Assembly: GCA_938074565.1 (NCBI GenBank)
Contig: CALJEQ010000006.1
Coordinates: 434,001 to 498,000, forward strand
From: an uncultured Alkaliphilus sp.
GTDB lineage: Bacteria; Bacillota; Clostridia; Peptostreptococcales; Natronincolaceae
Reading direction: 5' to 3'
Length of the DNA: 64,000 bases
The stretch's first letter is position 1; each line of letters begins with the position of its first letter. The position numbers and the translations under genes were made by a program. Below, piece by piece: positions 62,978 through 64,000 of this stretch. The notes beneath the pieces were generated by a model. That model had not been told where the DNA came from. It made no database searches and saw only the letters and a program-made list of their open reading frames with translations.

Positions 62978-64000
62978 ATGAAGGAAATCATCAATATACA
63001 GAAAAAAATAATTCCAGAAGCTTTTGCCACATTAGAAAAAAGATATGATATTTTAAGAAACATATCAATACTACAGCCTATTGGCAGAAGAGCTTTAGCC
63101 AACAGACTTTCTTTAGGGGAAAGAATAGTTAGAAGTGAAATTGAGTTCCTTAAAGGTCAAGACTTAATTGATGTTAATGTAGCAGGTATGATGATTACAA
63201 AGGATGGAGATGTTTTAGTAGATCAACTAAAAGAAATGATTTATCATTTGAAGGGAATTAGTGGACTACAAGAACAATTAAAAAGAAAATTACAACTTGA
63301 AAAAGTTTTTATTGTACCAGGTAACATTGAAAATGATGAATATGTAATTAGTGATCTTTCAAAAACAACTTCTCGTATACTAGAAGGTCAAATCTTAGAA
63401 AACAGCATTGTTGGTGTAACCGGTGGTAACACAATGGCAGCTGTAGCAAATGAAATGACTCAACAAACAAAGGATCGAGGAATTGTAGTTGTTCCTGCCC
63501 GTGGAGGTCTTGGAAAAAAGGTTGAGGGTCAAGCAAATACCATTGCCGCAAAAATGGCTGGTAAATTTAAAGGAACGTATCAATTGCTTCATGTTTCAGA
63601 TACTTTAAGTCAAGAGGCAATTAAAAGTCTATTGCAAGATCCTGAAATTAAACGAATAACTGATTTAATTAAACAGGTGAATGTACTATTGTTTGGTATT
63701 GGACGAGCAGACAAAATGGCACAAAGACGAGAACTATCAAAAGAGACTGTAGATTTATTACAGGAACGAAAGGCAGTTGCCGAAGCTTTTGGTTATTACT
63801 TCAATAGAGAAGGTGAAATTGTCCACGAAATGAAGACAGTCGGAATAGACTTAGATGATTTCAACAATGTACCTGTAACCATTGGTGTGGCAGGGGGACC
63901 TAATAAAGCAGAGGCAATACTAGCAATTACTAAAATTAAGAAAGACATGATTTTGGTAATTGACGAAGGTGCAACAAGAGAAATATTAGACAAATATTAG
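62978..64000 (+). CDS. cggR: Central glycolytic genes regulator, SorC family
   Basis: A complete 340-residue regulator; the stop codon is the last three bases of the window. The N-terminal winged helix reads PIGRRALANRLSLGERIVRS EIEFL in two parts (NRLSLGERIVRSEIEFLKGQ). The C-terminal effector domain has IVGVTGGNTMAAVANEM, VVPARGGLGKKVEGQANTIA and LLFGIGRADKMAQRR, the sugar-phosphate pocket of CggR that binds fructose 1,6-bisphosphate. CggR represses gapA and the lower glycolytic genes that normally follow it, so gapA is expected just beyond the window. GGGGAGG precedes the start. Confidence 0.94.
   Translation: MKEIINIQKKIIPEAFATLEKRYDILRNISILQPIGRRALANRLSLGERIVRSEIEFLKGQDLIDVNVAGMMITKDGDVLVDQLKEMIYHLKGISGLQEQLKRKLQLEKVFIVPGNIENDEYVISDLSKTTSRILEGQILENSIVGVTGGNTMAAVANEMTQQTKDRGIVVVPARGGLGKKVEGQANTIAAKMAGKFKGTYQLLHVSDTLSQEAIKSLLQDPEIKRITDLIKQVNVLLFGIGRADKMAQRRELSKETVDLLQERKAVAEAFGYYFNREGEIVHEMKTVGIDLDDFNNVPVTIGVAGGPNKAEAILAITKIKKDMILVIDEGATREILDKY

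Noticed and set aside
1..64000. CRISPR arrays, insertion sequences, prophage, rRNA or tRNA genes
   Set aside because: I saw no spaced direct repeats, no transposase or integrase, no phage structural genes and no recognisable tRNA or rRNA sequence.

Overview
The window looks like part of the chromosome of an AT-rich, anaerobic, amino-acid-fermenting member of the Clostridia. The main evidence is a complete selenocysteine-dependent glycine reductase operon behind a glycine riboswitch. A PerR-type regulator, a sigma-54 factor, a T-box leader, Gram-positive ribosome binding sites and a CggR-type regulator agree with this. An Alkaliphilus/Natronincola-like relative is a guess from gene content; no rRNA or tRNA is present to place it.

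Layout. 1-3954: end of an ABC transporter ATPase, then three overlapping corrinoid genes (cobQ, cbiB, cobD). 4063-5445: perR divergent from a Cof-type HAD phosphatase, with a dyad between them. 5662-9873: an exported 5'-nucleotidase fused to LysM, a YibE/F membrane protein and a DUF362 protein. 10254-15278: a small orphan gene, the RNA polymerase-associated helicase helD, and a NarL-type two-component system. 15401-16806: an exported FAD reductase broken by a one-base frameshift. 17202-22800: a full fructose PTS regulon (fruR, fruK, IIA, IIBC) followed by ptsH and ptsI. 22914-24434: tyrS on the minus strand with a T-box leader. 24621-27943: three orphan exported or membrane proteins. 28113-30082: a minus-strand group with a ClC channel and a DUF1657 protein.

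30643-43384 is a Ter-type stress system: a YceG-like protein, TelA, three TerD paralogues, an AIM24 protein and a calcium-type P-ATPase, followed by a predicted biosynthetic module (CitE-like lyase, a double phosphoribosyltransferase with TRSP and PELOTA-like regions, HAD phosphatase). 43780-46656 is a small accessory block with an unknown HEPN-like protein and a DarT/DarG toxin-antitoxin pair. 46866-52589 holds two DUF2382 stress proteins, a metallophosphoesterase, an MBL-fold hydrolase, speD, a CheX-like protein and trmL.

52757-60996 is the glycine reductase unit: promoter, tandem glycine riboswitch, terminator, grdX, trxB, trxA, grdE, grdA (Sec44), grdB (Sec350), grdC, grdD. The thioredoxin pair supplies electrons, GrdB and GrdE activate glycine, the selenoprotein GrdA carries the carboxymethyl group, and GrdC/GrdD release acetyl phosphate. 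61209-64000 holds rpoN and a complete cggR that ends at the window edge.

The least expected structure is a short hairpin element present three times in intergenic space (near 9949, 16943 and 49431). It has an unusual conserved internal loop and a compensatory base change. No insertion sequence, prophage or CRISPR array was seen.
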